NCBI GenBank assembly: GCA_009782695.1
Contig: WRIO01000079.1
Location: 1 to 6,012 of the forward strand
Reading direction: 5' to 3'
DNA: 6,012 nucleotides
Origin: Candidatus Cloacimonadota bacterium
GTDB taxonomy: Bacteria > Cloacimonadota > Cloacimonadia > Cloacimonadales > WRIO01
Below the pieces are notes generated by a model. It had not been told where the DNA came from, made no database searches, and saw only the letters and a list, made by a program, of their open reading frames with translations. The position numbers and the translations under genes are program-made. This document shows, piece by piece, positions 4,836 to 6,012 of this stretch; within the stretch, counting starts at the first letter, position 1; each line of letters opens with the position of its first letter.

Positions 4836-6012
4836 TTACTTGTCTCTTTTTAGATATAGTAGTAAAGCTTGTATATCTGTAAAATTAACGCCTGATATGC
4901 GTGAGGCTTGGCCTATGGATTTCGGCTTTAATATAGTCATTTTTTCTCGTGCTTCAAAAGATAGGTTATTTATAGTCATGAAATCGATATCTTCGGGGAT
5001 TATATAATTTTCCATTTGCGAAAATCTATCTATTTCTTCTGCTTGTCTTTTTAAGTATCCAGAATATTTTATTAGAACATTGATTTTATTCATAATAGTT
5101 TGATCTATATCTACAGGTATAATGTAGCCATATTCTGGCAAAGCCTCATATGAAATATCAGGTCTTCTGATGATATTGATCAGTTTTGTTGGTTCTGTAA
5201 GGGAGCTATGCGGGTGAGTATTTTGAGTTTGTAAGTTGAGTATTTCTCTTTTTATGATTTCTTGTTGGTTAAGGAATCGTTTCCATTTTGTTTCAGAAAT
5301 TAACCCCAGCTTGTGTCCAAGTGGCATTAACCTTTCATCGGCGTTATCTTGCCTCAGAAACAGCCTGTATTCTGACCTTGAAGTAAAAAGCCTATATGGT
5401 TCGTTTGTCCCTTTGGTCACCAAATCGTCTATAAGAACTCCGATGTAAGATTCTGCCCGATTAAAAACAATCTCCGTTTGGATTGCATTAAGTGACAAGG
5501 TAGCATTGATCCCAGCTGTGATCCCTTGTGCAGCTGCTTCTTCATAGCCTGAGGTACCATTTATCTGCCCAGCGAAATATAGTCCTTTTATCCTCTTGCT
5601 CTCGAGAGTCGGTAGTAACTCTGTTGAGTCTATCACGTCATATTCTATCGCATAGCCATATCTGACTATCTGAGCTTTTTCTAAGCCGGGTATTGTCTGT
5701 AGCAGTTGTTCTTGCACCTCTACAGGCAAGCTATTTGATAAACCGTTCACATAAGCTTCTAATGTCGTCAAACCTTCTGGCTCTATGAATATATGATGCT
5801 GTTCTTTGCTGGAAAATTTAACTATTTTATCTTCTATAGAGGGGCAGTACCTCGCACCTGTGCCAAGAATATATCCTCCATACATAGAAGATTTAGAAAG
5901 GTTGTTTTTTATCATCTGGTGAGTTTCTTTTGTTGTGTGTGTCATATAGCAGCTGATCTTATTCTGTAGATTGATATCCGAAAAATGAGAAAACCCAATA
6001 GGTTTATGGTCA
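4836..6012 (-). CDS. mnmG: MnmG (GidA), tRNA uridine-34 5-carboxymethylaminomethyl modification enzyme (5' end outside window)
   Basis: MnmG works with the GTPase MnmE to place the (carboxymethyl)aminomethyl group on wobble U34 of certain tRNAs, using FAD and 5,10-methylene-THF. The window holds the last 391 codons; about 230 N-terminal residues with the main FAD-binding fold are missing, against a family length near 620-630. The reading frame is open to the window edge, and the residues before the Met at 5945 ([12 protein letters not shown]) match the family, so that Met is internal. Motifs in fragment numbering are [13 protein letters not shown] (50-62, containing the conserved C56), IEPEG (76-80), YAIEYD (120-125), [16 protein letters not shown] (148-163) and [18 protein letters not shown] (211-228). 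The C-terminal tRNA/MnmE-binding helical domain carries [10 protein letters not shown] (314-323), IPEDIDF (338-344) and [10 protein letters not shown] (366-375). It is intact and ends normally in LLLYLKRDK. Confidence 0.97.
   Translation of the reverse strand, partial: DHKPIGFSHFSDINLQNKISCYMTHTTKETHQMIKNNLSKSSMYGGYILGTGARYCPSIEDKIVKFSSKEQHHIFIEPEGLTTLEAYVNGLSNSLPVEVQEQLLQTIPGLEKAQIVRYGYAIEYDVIDSTELLPTLESKRIKGLYFAGQINGTSGYEEAAAQGITAGINATLSLNAIQTEIVFNRAESYIGVLIDDLVTKGTNEPYRLFTSRSEYRLFLRQDNADERLMPLGHKLGLISETKWKRFLNQQEIIKREILNLQTQNTHPHSSLTEPTKLINIIRRPDISYEALPEYGYIIPVDIDQTIMNKINVLIKYSGYLKRQAEEIDRFSQMENYIIPEDIDFMTINNLSFEAREKMTILKPKSIGQASRISGVNFTDIQALLLYLKRDK

Noticed and set aside
4807..5007. Plus-strand reading frame opposite the end of mnmG
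   Set aside because: It is antisense to the conserved C-terminal domain of MnmG, has no Shine-Dalgarno and no recognisable motif.
4836..5945. mnmG starting at the ATG at 5945 as a short 369-residue protein
   Set aside because: The frame stays open upstream to the window edge, and the 22 codons there match the MnmG family. The gene is simply cut by the window.
1..6012. CRISPR array, insertion sequence, prophage, defence island or tRNA genes
   Set aside because: There are no regularly spaced repeats, terminal inverted repeats with transposase, cloverleaf-like segments or unfamiliar genes; every long frame is a known housekeeping family.

Overview
This window is a stretch of ordinary bacterial core genome. 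It is AT-rich, and all five protein-coding genes lie on the minus strand. In transcription order (right to left) they are mnmG (5' end outside the window), nrdJ, metF, yebC and ruvC (3' end outside the window). I see no transposase, phage gene, CRISPR array, toxin-antitoxin pair, tRNA or rRNA. The host cannot be fixed from this much sequence. The MetF protein resembles the Bacteroidetes-type enzymes as I know them. However, yebC and nrdJ carry good Shine-Dalgarno sequences, and that is not typical of Bacteroidetes. Another low-GC phylum with mixed affinities is therefore possible; this is inference, held at low confidence.

Layout. Positions 4836-6012 hold the C-terminal two thirds of MnmG, a tRNA wobble-uridine modification enzyme. 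Positions 4536-4835 are a 300-base non-coding region rich in AT palindromes and repeats, and it is the most interesting part of the window. Positions 2274-4535 hold nrdJ, a class II (adenosylcobalamin-dependent) ribonucleotide reductase of 753 residues. A 76-base spacer with a strong GC hairpin separates it from metF (1259-2197, methylenetetrahydrofolate reductase). A 150-base AT-rich spacer precedes yebC (359-1108). ruvC (1-355) follows three bases after the yebC stop and is probably translationally coupled to it.

How the genes relate. yebC-ruvC is a commonly seen pairing and looks like an operon. mnmG, metF and nrdJ touch one-carbon and nucleotide metabolism: the MnmEG enzyme uses 5,10-methylene-THF, MetF consumes it, and NrdJ makes deoxynucleotides. 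Their adjacency may still be coincidental. The leader of nrdJ carries a plausible promoter with an embedded palindrome, a second palindrome close to the NrdR-box consensus, repeated TnACATAA half-sites, and a Shine-Dalgarno followed by an ATG-TAA start-stop element. These features suggest regulated expression of the reductase. I found no convincing undescribed system; the regulatory leader of nrdJ is the best lead.
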